Below are positions 44,915 to 53,758 of a stretch of 64,000 nucleotides of DNA, in pieces. The notes beneath the pieces were generated by a model. The model was not told where the DNA came from. It saw nothing but the letters and a program-made list of their open reading frames with translations, and did not search any database. The stretch's first letter is position 1. Every line of letters begins with the position of its first letter. The DNA is from Lunatibacter salilacus (GTDB lineage Bacteria > Bacteroidota > Bacteroidia > Cytophagales > Cyclobacteriaceae). The translations under genes and the position numbers were made by a program. The stretch is from assembly GCF_009797935.1 (NCBI RefSeq), contig NZ_VOLC01000005.1:186001-250000 (forward strand). The letters are read 5' to 3'.

Positions 44915-45599
44915 TAATAGACCCACCTGTATTGGTCTTAATATCAACTATATTCGGATCACCGGTATACACGACCCTTCCCCTCGTTGCCGCAGTACCC
45001 TTTATGGATTCATTAACATGAAAACTCCCTTTGGCGTTGGTGTTAATTCTAACTGTGGCATTATCCGTCACAAGCTTTTCCCCATCAATTTCAGCATTGG
45101 TATATGCAGAGAAATCCAGATTAGTTGCTTTTCCAGTCACAAATATTTTGGCATTGGTCTGTGCGTCTACCAGTAGATCCTGGGCATTAACCTCCGCTTC
45201 TATATAGCTGCTTGTGGCCGCGAAAAGTTTGACAGCTTTCTCGGTAATAGGGTCTTTTATAAAAACTTTCGCACTTGTGGACGCACCTATTTCCTCTAAG
45301 CTAACATAAGTTATTGTTGCTTTTACCGTACTTGCTTTTGGACTTATTCCTGAAACTTTCAGTTCCAACACCCTGTTGGTTACCTTGGATTCCACTTTTG
45401 AAAGTTCAACCCCGGAAGCAGTTATTTCTATCGCATGAGTATCTCCTTTTACCAAGGTTGCGTCTATACCACTTGATACCTGAATACTGTTAAATGCAGC
45501 TAAGGCCCTTGATTCCTCTACTGTCTGTGCATAGGAGACCGTTGTGGTAGCTACCACTAGTATGTAGCAACACGATATAAAATTTCTAAAAACTTTCAT
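44904..45599 (-). CDS. GIN-domain (DUF2807) exported protein
   Basis: A 231-residue protein with a signal peptide (about residues 5-24, ending SYAQ) and repeated beta-helix-like strands typical of DUF2807/GIN domains ('FNSIQVSSGIDATLVKGDTHAIEITASG', 'VSLEEIGASTSAKVFIKDP', 'ASSYIEAEVNAQDLLVDAQTNAKIFVTGKA'). These are envelope proteins of unknown function widespread in Bacteroidota. It overlaps the NTF2-like lipoprotein gene downstream. Confidence 0.85.
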   Translation of the reverse strand: MKVFRNFISCCYILVVATTTVSYAQTVEESRALAAFNSIQVSSGIDATLVKGDTHAIEITASGVELSKVESKVTNRVLELKVSGISPKASTVKATITYVSLEEIGASTSAKVFIKDPITEKAVKLFAATSSYIEAEVNAQDLLVDAQTNAKIFVTGKATNLDFSAYTNAEIDGEKLVTDNATVRINTNAKGSFHVNESIKGTAATRGRVVYTGDPNIVDIKTNTGGSINEK

Positions 45600-45649
45600 T
45601 TCGGTTTAATTTATAAGTTACTTATAGAACTATGAGGTGTGAAAGTAGA

Positions 45650-46327
45650 TTACACTCCTCCGTAAAGCTTGAATGTCATGTTACGTAGGGCACCATTATT
45701 TGCCGCATAGTGCATCGCCTCCGCGATATCGGCAGGACTTACCCACTTAGTAAAATCACTCTCCGGCATGCTCTCTCTGTTTTGGGGTGTATCAATTATA
45801 CTTGGTACAAAGACGTGAGATCTAATGGATGTATCAGCCACCTCTTTGGCTGTATATTCAGCCAAATCCATAACCAACCCTTTACTCAAAGCGTATGCCA
45901 ATGCACCTGTACCCGTCTCTTTTTCCAGAGCCGGCCTGGCTCCCACAAAAAGAAAACTGCCATGGTTTGCCTTTTTCATTACCGGCAAGAAATACTTGAC
46001 CATGTTAAAAGCACTGAAAAAATTAAGCGTAATCATATTATTCAGGTCCTGGGTACTGGTCTTTTCAATGGACCCTCCTGCATACCCACCAACCAATAGG
46101 GCAATACACTCTACTTCACCATATTGAAGCGCATATTCCTTAGCAAAGGCCTTGGCGGCGCCATCTTTGGTAACATCTACCTCATATACATCATCCGCCT
46201 CATCCAGTTCATCGCCGCTACCTGGTTCAATAATGGCGATAACTTTGTATCCTTCCCGTTTAAATTTGCTTACTACTTTTCTGCCTAAATTTCCCGTGCT
46301 ACCGGTAACTATGATATTTCTATTCAT
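45650..46327 (-). CDS. short-chain dehydrogenase/reductase
   Basis: A 225-residue classical SDR. The cofactor loop is 'IIVTGSTGNLGRKVV' (TGxxxxxG), a long 'VDVT' region follows, and the catalytic Tyr and Lys are in 'GALAYALSKGLV' (YxxxK). It oxidises or reduces an alcohol or carbonyl with NAD(P)(H); the substrate is unknown. It is divergent from the second MscS gene and lies 50 bases from the GIN gene. Confidence 0.87.
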   Translation of the reverse strand: MNRNIIVTGSTGNLGRKVVSKFKREGYKVIAIIEPGSGDELDEADDVYEVDVTKDGAAKAFAKEYALQYGEVECIALLVGGYAGGSIEKTSTQDLNNMITLNFFSAFNMVKYFLPVMKKANHGSFLFVGARPALEKETGTGALAYALSKGLVMDLAEYTAKEVADTSIRSHVFVPSIIDTPQNRESMPESDFTKWVSPADIAEAMHYAANNGALRNMTFKLYGGV

Positions 46328-46413
46328 TTTATCTATTTTTATTATGCAAACAGGTAATTTTGTCTCCGTTCTATCGAATTTGTTAAAATTAAGACTAATT
46401 TTTGAATTACCCC

Positions 46414-47292
46414 ATGAAATCCAAAAAAGACCAGTTAGAGCTTAGAGAAAGAAAAACCCGGGCAATCTTTTTATTAAAGATCTTTGTGTATGTCGCCTTT
46501 CTGCTCTTTTCCGGTTTATTGGGTGAAATTGCCGCTCCTTATTTTCCGAAAATTCAACGACTGTTGAATGCGGTAGAGATCATCGTCGCCGGAAACCTGA
46601 TTATTTCCCTTGGCAGAATAATCTTGGTCCGTTTCTATCTACGGAAAAAACGGAGAGCCGGACTTCATGCCAACTTTGTGCTTGGTATAAATCATATAGC
46701 GGGAATTTTCAATGTGTTGATTGTTTTACTAAGCATCATGGTGCTTTTTGATATTCAGCCACTGGAATTCTTGAGTAGCATTACGATCGTGGCAGCAGCA
46801 ATTGCACTGCTTTCCAAAGATTACATTACCAATATGATCAATGGACTGATTCTTATGTTTTCAGATCAACTTACTCTAGGAGACTATATAAAATTTGGTG
46901 AAATAAAAGGGAAAATTCAAGACATTACCCTTCTCAATGTCGTCATTGTGAATGAAGACGAAGACCTAGTTATGATCCCAAATAGCCTGATCCTTTCCTC
47001 CCAAGTTATCAACCACTCTAGACAGAATGTCAAAAAAATTACTTTGGAATTCGAAGTGAAATTAAGTCCACATCTGGATTTGGGAAAGTTGGAGAGCGCA
47101 CTGAAAATTTCGCTAACACCTTATTTAGCGGCAATCGACATTGATACGTTTTACATAAAAACCCTGTCAATTCAAAAAGATTCAGTAAGAATAAAGTTAC
47201 AAGTTCAACTTACCCATTCAGAAAGGTCAATGGAAAAAGAGATAAAGAGAAAACTTAACCAAAGGATAATTTTATTGACAGGTGAAAACTAA
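46414..47292 (+). CDS. MscS-family mechanosensitive channel (small form)
   Basis: From ATG 46414 a 292-residue protein with about four membrane helices followed by the MscS beta domain: 'AAAIALLSKDYITNMINGLILMF' is the pore helix and 'LTLGDYIKFGEIKGKIQDI' starts the beta domain. The C-terminal domain follows. Length is close to E. coli MscS. It serves as an osmotic safety valve. Its last codons overlap the start of the alkyltransferase-like gene by 11 bases. Confidence 0.88.
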   Translation: MKSKKDQLELRERKTRAIFLLKIFVYVAFLLFSGLLGEIAAPYFPKIQRLLNAVEIIVAGNLIISLGRIILVRFYLRKKRRAGLHANFVLGINHIAGIFNVLIVLLSIMVLFDIQPLEFLSSITIVAAAIALLSKDYITNMINGLILMFSDQLTLGDYIKFGEIKGKIQDITLLNVVIVNEDEDLVMIPNSLILSSQVINHSRQNVKKITLEFEVKLSPHLDLGKLESALKISLTPYLAAIDIDTFYIKTLSIQKDSVRIKLQVQLTHSERSMEKEIKRKLNQRIILLTGEN

Positions 47293-47620
47293 GCGGGAAA
47301 ATTTTTTCGATCAAGTGTACCAAGTAGTGAGGTTAATACCTGCTGGAAGGGTCACCACCTATGGAGCTATAGCAAATTATTTAGGAGCCAAAGGGAGTGC
47401 TCGGTTGGTGGGTTATGCGATGAATGCGGCCCATTCCTATCCTGATATACCTGCCCACCGTGTAGTAAATAGGGTAGGATTACTTACCGGGAAGCATCAT
47501 TTCAACTCACCCACCGAAATGATTGAAAGGCTAAGCAAAGAAGGGATTGATATTAAAAATGATATTGTTCAGAATTTCGGTTTTCATTTTTGGGATCCTC
47601 AATGCAATCTGGATTTGTGA
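47282..47620 (+). CDS. alkyltransferase-like protein (ATL), MGMT homologue without catalytic Cys
   Basis: A 112-residue protein starting at GTG 47282 inside the MscS 3' end. It matches the C-terminal DNA-binding domain of O6-alkylguanine-DNA alkyltransferases: 'FFDQVYQVVRLIPAGRVTTYGAIANYLG' and 'ARLVGYAMNAA' (helix-turn-helix). The active-site PCHR is 'PAHRVVN' here, so the acceptor cysteine is replaced by Ala. ATL proteins bind alkylated guanines without repairing them and recruit nucleotide excision repair. Confidence 0.88.
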   Translation: MKTKRENFFDQVYQVVRLIPAGRVTTYGAIANYLGAKGSARLVGYAMNAAHSYPDIPAHRVVNRVGLLTGKHHFNSPTEMIERLSKEGIDIKNDIVQNFGFHFWDPQCNLDL

Positions 47621-47850
47621 CCTGTTATAGCATTTAAAGTTAAAAAATTGTTATTCTTACAAGGCTTAATTTTAAATTGATAGAGAATTTAGGCACGACT
47701 TTTGAACTTTCGAGTTTAATGTGTTAATTTTATTGTTTATCAAAATACTTATTTATAAATTTGAAATGCATTTTTCAAGTTTCAAAAACAATAATCCCGC
47801 TACTAAAGTTTATCATATCTAATTTTATTTGATTAAAATCTACAATTTGA

Positions 47851-48570
47851 ATGGAAAGTTTTATGGCAGGAGTTCTAATTCAGGAAGCGCAGCCTAGTAG
47901 GGTTAAGAAAAAACGAAAAGATTCATCGAAAAAAGCCTTACCATCGAAATTTTCAAACGCGCCTAAGCGAAAGCTTAAGCGTGCAAAGCTTAAGCGTGGT
48001 TTTGATTTTTTTACAAGTCTTATTTTATTTATTGCCGTCTTTTCTTGGCTATTTCCTCTAATTGGATTGATTATCAAACTCGATTCCAAAGGACCTGTTT
48101 TTTTCAGGCAACTTCGGCACGGAAAAGACAACGTTCCTTTTTATTGTTATAAATTTAGGTCAATGTATGAAAATGGAGAGGCAGACACCAAACAAGCCAC
48201 GAAAAATGACGCAAGAATCACCCGGATAGGAGGGCTTTTGAGAGGAAGCAGTTTGGATGAACTTCCCCAGTTTATAAATGTTTTAATCGGTGAAATGTCA
48301 ATTGTCGGTCCCCGGCCGCATACCATTCCAATGAACGATAAATTCTCAGAAGAAATAGATAATTTCATGTATAGGCACACTGTCAAACCTGGCATAACCG
48401 GCCTGGCTCAGGCTAAGGGATTCAGGGGAGAAACAAAAGATTTCTATGACATCAATTCAAGATGTAAATTAGATATTTTCTATATCGATAACTGGTCCTT
48501 AATCCTGGATATTAAAATTATAATCTGGACGTTTTTTTCCTTGATTTTGAAAAAAACGGATGTCTATTGA
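47851..48570 (+). CDS. bacterial sugar transferase (undecaprenyl-phosphate sugar phosphotransferase)
   Basis: A 239-residue protein. A basic N-terminus precedes one membrane helix ('FDFFTSLILFIAVFSWLFPL'), then the Bac_transf domain: 'GPVFFRQLRHGKDN', 'CYKFRSM', 'RITRIGGLLRGSSLDELPQFINVLIGEMSIVGPRPHT' and 'YRHTVKPGITGLAQ'. It transfers a sugar-1-phosphate from a UDP-sugar to undecaprenyl phosphate, the first step of exopolysaccharide or capsule synthesis. It is isolated here; no other polysaccharide gene is adjacent. Its end overlaps the convergent symporter by 7 bases. Confidence 0.9.
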   Translation: MESFMAGVLIQEAQPSRVKKKRKDSSKKALPSKFSNAPKRKLKRAKLKRGFDFFTSLILFIAVFSWLFPLIGLIIKLDSKGPVFFRQLRHGKDNVPFYCYKFRSMYENGEADTKQATKNDARITRIGGLLRGSSLDELPQFINVLIGEMSIVGPRPHTIPMNDKFSEEIDNFMYRHTVKPGITGLAQAKGFRGETKDFYDINSRCKLDIFYIDNWSLILDIKIIIWTFFSLILKKTDVY

Positions 48571-50021
48571 TTTTTTTCAGGCGGTTTAGAAAGGATCCAC
48601 ATCCCCAAAAACATCAAAAGTCCGTTAAGGATCAAAATTTCGAAACCAAATTTATAACCCCAAAACCAATTTTGGGAGTTTAGAGAAATGACAAAAGCAA
48701 AGAGGGGAGCCAATAATGCAGGTAGTGGCACCCATTTGTCAACAACCTGTCGATCAGTGAATAAGCCGAAACTATAAAGTCCCAATAATGGGCCATAAGT
48801 ATAGCCTGCGATAATGAATACGGCATTGATTACACTTTGGTCGTTCAACCACTCTACCACCAAAATTACCAGAAACATTAGAAATGCAAATCCCAAATGA
48901 ACGGTTTTCCGGACGGATACTTGCTTTTTCAATCCGTATTTTTTCTGAATTTCAAGAAAATCAAAGCAGAAGGAAGTCGTTAGTGCCGTAAGGGTCGAAT
49001 CCGCACTGGAATAAGCCGCCGCTGTTATTCCTAAGACAAATACAATTCCAGCAAAGGCCGAGAAATAAGAGGTGGCCAGTAAGGGATATAATTCATCGGT
49101 CTTGGCAGGGATCGGTATTTCCTTGGCATCCGCATAAATAAAAAGCAATACGCCCAAAGCCAAAAATATTAAATTCACAACTACCAATATATTGGTAAAC
49201 CAAAACATGTTTTTCTGAGCATCTCCCAAATTGCGACAGGTCAGGTTTTTCTGCATCATATCCTGATCAAGACCCGTCATTACGATAACGATAAATGCGC
49301 CCGACAAAAACTGCTTAAAGAAGTTAGTCCCTTCCTGCCAGTTCCAGTTAAAGATTTTGGAATTGGGGTGTGAAGAGACGACGTCTATCAAGTCCCCTAC
49401 CCCGCTAATTTGCAATTCGTCCATGACCAAATGAATACTGACACCTACTGCGGCTAGCATAAAAAATGTCTGAAGCGTATCTGTCCAAACAACTGTTTTT
49501 ATCCCCCCCCTAAAGGTATACAGCCATATGAGCATGACGGTAATAAAAACAGAAACCCAAAAAGGAATCTCCCAATGGTCAAAAAGAATCAGCTGCAAAA
49601 CGCTGGCAACTAAAAAAACCCGAATAGAGGAGCCCAAAGTCCTGGATAGGATAAAGAAAAATGCACCTGTTTTATAGGACCAAAAGCCAAAGCGTTGCTC
49701 AAGGTAGGCATAGATCGAAACCAGATTTAACCGATAGTAAAGGGGTAGCAAGACCTTGGCAATAACCGCATAGCCCACCGTATACCCTAAAATCACCTGA
49801 AAATAGTAAAAGTTGCTATTGCCAACTTCTCCGGGGACTGAAATGAAGGTGACTCCCGACAAGGAAGCTCCTATCATGCCAAATGCAACCAAGAACCACG
49901 GTGACTGCCTGTCACCGGTAAAAAACGTATCTTGGGAAAGCTTTCGGGTAGTAAACCAAGAGATGATGAACAACATCAAAAAATAGCCTGTTATGACTAT
50001 TAAAATTAAATTGGAATCCAT
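48564..50021 (-). CDS. sodium:solute symporter (SSS family)
   Basis: A 485-residue membrane protein with about 13 helices. 'DTFFTGDRQSPWFLVAFGMIGASLSGVTFISVPG' is typical of the first two helices of Bacteroidota SSS proteins, and 'FVLGITAAAYSSADSTLTALTTSFCFDFL' is the helix-8 sodium site. It imports a solute with Na+; no neighbouring catabolic gene indicates which. It faces away from clpS, 53 bases off. Confidence 0.9.
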   Translation of the reverse strand: MDSNLILIVITGYFLMLFIISWFTTRKLSQDTFFTGDRQSPWFLVAFGMIGASLSGVTFISVPGEVGNSNFYYFQVILGYTVGYAVIAKVLLPLYYRLNLVSIYAYLEQRFGFWSYKTGAFFFILSRTLGSSIRVFLVASVLQLILFDHWEIPFWVSVFITVMLIWLYTFRGGIKTVVWTDTLQTFFMLAAVGVSIHLVMDELQISGVGDLIDVVSSHPNSKIFNWNWQEGTNFFKQFLSGAFIVIVMTGLDQDMMQKNLTCRNLGDAQKNMFWFTNILVVVNLIFLALGVLLFIYADAKEIPIPAKTDELYPLLATSYFSAFAGIVFVLGITAAAYSSADSTLTALTTSFCFDFLEIQKKYGLKKQVSVRKTVHLGFAFLMFLVILVVEWLNDQSVINAVFIIAGYTYGPLLGLYSFGLFTDRQVVDKWVPLPALLAPLFAFVISLNSQNWFWGYKFGFEILILNGLLMFLGMWILSKPPEKNQ

Positions 50022-50074
50022 ATACGATTACGATAGAAAGCGTTAAAGTTGTGATTTATTATTAACTTTGCAAA

Positions 50075-50362
50075 ATGAAACCATTAGAACAATTGATAGA
50101 GAACGAGGTAGAGGTATTGCTGGAAGATCTAGTCGATCAGGAAGAATACGACTTAGTGGTCTTCAATGATGATTTTAATACCTTCGAACATGTCACAAAA
50201 ATCCTGATTAAGGTCTGTAACCACACCTCCGAACAAGCCGAGCAGTGTACACTTATCATACATTTCAAAGGGAAATGCTCCGTTAAAAAAGGAAGTGTGT
50301 CAAAGCTTAAACCCTTGTGCCAATCCATTTTGGATGCGGGTATTCAAGCGGCCATAGTTTAA
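50075..50362 (+). CDS. clpS: ATP-dependent Clp protease adaptor ClpS
   Basis: A 95-residue ClpS-type adaptor. '[20 protein letters not shown]' holds the Asn-Asp substrate pocket for N-degron residues, and '[21 protein letters not shown]' carries the conserved central His. It delivers N-end-rule substrates to ClpA/ClpC. It directly precedes recR, with only 11 bases between. Confidence 0.92.
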   Translation: MKPLEQLIENEVEVLLEDLVDQEEYDLVVFNDDFNTFEHVTKILIKVCNHTSEQAEQCTLIIHFKGKCSVKKGSVSKLKPLCQSILDAGIQAAIV

Positions 50363-50373
50363 AGGTAATTGCT

Positions 50374-50991
50374 GTGAATTTCCCCTCAAGGCTTATCGAA
50401 GAGGCTGTGACCGAAATCAGCCGGCTTCCCGGTATAGGTAAAAAAACGGCTTTAAGACTGTCCCTCCACTTGCTTAAACAGCATGAGTCGGTAGCTTCGT
50501 CACTGGCACAGTCCATTATCGACCTTCGCTCCAAAACCTCCTATTGCAAGATATGCCACAATATATCCGATACGGAGGTATGTTCCACCTGCTCCAACCC
50601 CAAAAGAGACCGCTCGATAATTTGTGTGGTGGAAGATATTCCTGATGTATTGGCTATAGAAAACACCTCGCAATATCAGGGGCTATACCATGTACTCGGC
50701 GGGGTAATTTCCCCCATTCAAGGAAGGGGGCCTGAAGATATCCATATTTCGTCTTTGATGGAGAGGGTCAATACGCCGCTCGACGGGGAGACAGTTAAAG
50801 AAATCATATTGGCATTGCCTGCCACCATGGAAGGAGATACCACGTCCTTTTTTATCGGTAGGAAGCTGGAAGCCATCGGAATTAAAGTTAGCACCATCGC
50901 AAGGGGGATTCCCGTGGGAGGTGAATTGGAATTTACGGATGAAGTTACCTTGGGCAGAAGCATTCTCACCCGGACAAATTATTCCACCTAA
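50374..50991 (+). CDS. recR: recombination mediator protein RecR
   Basis: A 205-residue protein starting at GTG 50374, chosen because family members begin at this point ([12 protein letters not shown]) and AAAGG lies about 8 bases upstream. It contains the helix-hairpin-helix '[12 protein letters not shown]', a C4 zinc finger ('[16 protein letters not shown]') and a Toprim domain ('[14 protein letters not shown]'). With RecO and RecF it loads RecA on gaps. The GTG and short spacing suggest coupling with clpS. Confidence 0.95.
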   Translation: MNFPSRLIEEAVTEISRLPGIGKKTALRLSLHLLKQHESVASSLAQSIIDLRSKTSYCKICHNISDTEVCSTCSNPKRDRSIICVVEDIPDVLAIENTSQYQGLYHVLGGVISPIQGRGPEDIHISSLMERVNTPLDGETVKEIILALPATMEGDTTSFFIGRKLEAIGIKVSTIARGIPVGGELEFTDEVTLGRSILTRTNYST

Positions 50992-50995
50992 TTGT

Positions 50996-51025
50996 TTGCT
51001 GATTTCGATTAGCTACTTATCTTTG
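50996..51025 (+). promoter_or_regulatory. promoter of tRNA-Ala
   Basis: TTG (50996-50998) and TATCTTTG (51018-51025) are separated by 19 bases, an excellent match to the Bacteroidota -33/-7 consensus. Transcription would start a few bases before the tRNA at 51037. Confidence 0.75.
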
Positions 51026-51036
51026 CAATCCAATTC

Positions 51037-51113
51037 GGGGGATTAGCTCAGCTGGCTAGAGTACTACACTGGCAGTGTAGGGGTCATCGGTTCGAATCCG
51101 TTATCCTCCACCA
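51037..51113 (+). tRNA. tRNA-Ala (anticodon GGC)
   Basis: Cloverleaf with acceptor GGGGGAT paired to ATCCTCC, including the G3-T70 wobble that marks alanine tRNAs. The anticodon stem CTACA/TGTAG closes CTGGCAG with GGC at 51071-51073. T-loop TTCGAAT. The 3' CCA is encoded. Confidence 0.95.
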
Positions 51114-51140
51114 AGGCAGATCCAAGGGTCTGCCTTTTTT
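51113..51140 (+). terminator. terminator of tRNA-Ala
   Basis: AAGGCAGA pairs with TCTGCCTT around an 8-base loop, followed by T6. It starts at the last base of the tRNA. Confidence 0.85.
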
Positions 51141-51164
51141 GTTTAATCTAATTTTTTATAGACT

Positions 51165-51227
51165 ATGTATTACGTCTACATCCTGTATTCCCCGATATCC
51201 GGCAGATATTTATCTGATCTACAATGA
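51165..51227 (+). pseudogene. possible GIY-YIG nuclease N-terminal remnant
   Basis: A 20-codon frame, MYYVYILYSPISGRYLSDLQ, then TGA. The first 15 residues match the start of small GIY-YIG family proteins (YYVYIL...GxYYxG). The rest of the domain is gone. In Bacteroidota such small genes often sit beside tRNA and rRNA genes. The match is short, so chance similarity is possible. Confidence 0.4.
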
Positions 51228-51571
51228 TCTGTAGTAAAAAAATATACACAAAGCTAATGGAATTGAAAGGATTTGCTTAACTTTATCATATATATAAACT
51301 AATTGTACTTCATTTTAAGTGCAATTCATCTAACTCGATTTTGTTCCACTAAAATCCTAGTAGTTTGAAACTACACTTCGTTGATTGACGTAGTTTCTCC
51401 TCGGAATATCATTTGGTAGTTCATTGGCCTTTATTCAACTACCATAGCAATATTCCTTACAAATAAGTAAGTCTCATTTTCTTTTTGTATTTGTTTCTGT
51501 AATTAAACGATGTATTGGATATAGGCTCATTATTTTTTATAAATAAACTTCAAATAAATAACGTAATAAAA
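51228..51571. other. AT-rich leader region before the hydroxyacid dehydrogenase gene
   Basis: About 340 bases without a convincing gene. It contains an imperfect inverted repeat around 51357-51393 (AGTTTGAAACTACA...TGACGTAGTTTC). No RNA family is recognised. Confidence 0.35.
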
Positions 51572-52678
51572 ATGGCAAACTCTTCCTTTTCCCGCCGCAA
51601 TTTCCTTACTGCGCTTGCTTCCACCGCTGCTGCCGTTACACTGCCCAATAAAGCCTCGGCTTTCGTTCCCGGCGGTTCTACTAGGGAGAATGATTTAAAA
51701 AAGCGAAACCCCCATGCCGGACCTATAAAAATTCTATGTACTCAGAAATTTTCTTCCCAAGAGGTACAACGTATACGTGCGGCAGGGAAGAATATCCATT
51801 TGATTATGATAGAGGACGCAAGCGAATTGAAGTTGCACGTTACAAATGCGGAGGTGATTTTGGGTTCAATTGACGGCAGCCTGGTGCCGGCCGCAAAGGG
51901 GCTGAAATGGGTGCAAACTATGGGCGCCGGCGTGGAAAACATGTCCAAGGAACTAAAAGAACATCCCTGTACGCTTACCAACATGCAGCGGGTGTACGCC
52001 CCAGTCATTGCCGAGACGGCAATTGCCCTCTTACTCAGCCTTACCCGAGGCTTGGCACAAGTGTCCATTCCTGCCCTTGCACAGCGAAAGTGGGTGCAGG
52101 CGCCAAGCGATACGCCGTTGGTGGACCTGTACGGCAAGACGATCGGCATAGTGGGCATGGGTGGGATCGGTTCGGAAACGGCCCGCCGCCTGCATTACGG
52201 CTTTAATATGCAGGTATTTGGCACAGATGCCAAGCCTTTGCCCAAATCGGAGTTTGTAGCAGAATTGCATGATCCCGGTTGGTTTATGGAAATGGTACCG
52301 CAAGTGGATGTGTTGATGAGTGCAGCGCCTTTAACGTCAGAAACAAAAGGCATGTTTAATGCGGCTGTCTTCAGCAAAATGAAACATAGTGCCTACTTTA
52401 TTAACGTTTCCCGCGGCGGGTTGGTGGATCAGGGTGCATTAGTAACAGCTTTGAAAGAAAAAAGAATACAAGGCGCCGGACTGGACGTAACCACGCCGGA
52501 GCCTTTGCCAGCGGATGACCCGCTGTGGAATTGTCCGAATTTAGTCATCACCCCTCACAATTCCGGCCAGGCCCCAGTGCGGCAGGAAAGAGCCGTAGCA
52601 TTGATTGCTGAAAATGTACGCCGATATTCCAATAACCTGCCGCTGATGAATGTAGTGGATAAGATAAAAGGGTATTAA
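51572..52678 (+). CDS. Tat-exported D-2-hydroxyacid dehydrogenase
   Basis: From ATG 51572 a 368-residue protein. A twin-arginine signal (SFSRRNFLTALAST, about residues 5-18) precedes a D-isomer-specific 2-hydroxyacid dehydrogenase. The NAD-binding segment is 'TIGIVGMGGIGSETARRL' (GxGxxG). Catalytic residues fall in 'INVSRGGLVD' (Arg), 'DVTTPEPLPADDPLW' (Glu) and 'VITPHNSGQ' (His). The enzyme reduces 2-oxo acids or oxidises D-hydroxy acids. Periplasmic export is unusual for this cofactor-dependent family but recurs in Bacteroidota. Confidence 0.87.
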   Translation: MANSSFSRRNFLTALASTAAAVTLPNKASAFVPGGSTRENDLKKRNPHAGPIKILCTQKFSSQEVQRIRAAGKNIHLIMIEDASELKLHVTNAEVILGSIDGSLVPAAKGLKWVQTMGAGVENMSKELKEHPCTLTNMQRVYAPVIAETAIALLLSLTRGLAQVSIPALAQRKWVQAPSDTPLVDLYGKTIGIVGMGGIGSETARRLHYGFNMQVFGTDAKPLPKSEFVAELHDPGWFMEMVPQVDVLMSAAPLTSETKGMFNAAVFSKMKHSAYFINVSRGGLVDQGALVTALKEKRIQGAGLDVTTPEPLPADDPLWNCPNLVITPHNSGQAPVRQERAVALIAENVRRYSNNLPLMNVVDKIKGY

Positions 52679-53096
52679 AAATACCGAAAAGCGAACAGCA
52701 TATATCAGATACTATTAGAGTTTTTTTCTTGGAGGAATTTACATTTAATAAATCTGGAACGAAGCAGTAGAACTAGAGCGAACGCACAACATGGTAATCC
52801 AACTAAACGGGCTAAGGAATATATTTGGGCTTTGGGATTTCTATTGAGCTATTGCTCATTGGTCCTGAAGAATAAAGACCGGTAGGAAGGGTTGGGCCAA
52901 GCCCAGTTGTGGTAATTCTATTTCCCGAACATCTGAAATACCTGGGCGTTGAATTGAACTCCTGATAAAACCCGTTTCCTCTTCTTCCTCGTTAAATTTT
53001 CTTATATCAGATTTTTTCCCGTACCTCTATATTGCCACTACATCCGATTTTGCACTGACCAGCTAATTGAATTGAGGGATTTAATAGGTTTAAAAA
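52679..53096. other. 418-base gap with one unexplained open stretch
   Basis: On the minus strand a frame stays open for about 56 codons (about 52858-53028, ending TGA). It encodes an acidic run (NEEEEE) and 'RPGISDVREIELPQLGL', but has no start codon and is preceded by an in-frame TAG. I recognise no family. No other feature is visible. Confidence 0.3.
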
Positions 53097-53558
53097 TTAA
53101 TAAACCTCTTCAACCTTCATTTTTTTATCTCTAAAAGTACCCGATTCCCCGGCTTTCAATTCCCATAACGCCTGAATCAAAGGAGAATCTTTCGAAACAA
53201 GTTGATAACTTACCCCTTCCAACTCAATTTTTCCCAAAGGTACAGATACCCAGATATATCCCAAGGGGAGTTTCACAAGTGAGCCTTCCTGTACTTTGTC
53301 CGCATCACTCATCGATACTGTTTTAAGGAGATGCTGCATTTTTCTATATGACTCAAGTTGCTTGTCTAGCAGTTCCCTACTTTGATTGATGATTTCACGT
53401 CCGACCTCATATTTATCCCCTGCCGAATTTTTATCTTCGCCATCAGAAGCTTCTTGCAACTCAAGTAACTGATATTGCACCTCCTTAATATGAGTTACCA
53501 AAGTTTCTTGGGCCTTTGTCCAAAGGGAAATTTTTAACGTAGAAGAAGTTTCATTCAT
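53097..53558 (-). CDS. GreA/GreB-like protein
   Basis: A 153-residue cytoplasmic protein. Residues ~10-90 form a coiled-coil-like helix pair with 'EASDGEDKNSAGDKYEVGREI', corresponding to the Gre N-terminal region. The C-terminal ~60 residues ('VQEGSLVKLPLGYIWVSVPLGKIELEGVSYQLVSKDSPLIQALWELKAGESGTF') are a Gre-factor FKBP-like domain. Gre factors rescue backtracked RNA polymerase, but this small Bacteroidota variant is not a standard GreA. Stands alone. Confidence 0.75.
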   Translation of the reverse strand: MNETSSTLKISLWTKAQETLVTHIKEVQYQLLELQEASDGEDKNSAGDKYEVGREIINQSRELLDKQLESYRKMQHLLKTVSMSDADKVQEGSLVKLPLGYIWVSVPLGKIELEGVSYQLVSKDSPLIQALWELKAGESGTFRDKKMKVEEVY

Positions 53559-53758
53559 GGATACAAAGATTGAATATTTTACTGTGATTTTGCAAAAAAA
53601 GGCGATAATTCCGTCAAATTAACCCTTGGCCGATGAATACATTTTAGAAAAATCAGCTGGGTGTTTGACATTCATCAATTAACTTGCCAAAGAAATTACC
53701 TCATTCCCAGATAATGTCCCCATTTCATCACAATTTGCTCTGAAAAACCACTGACAAC

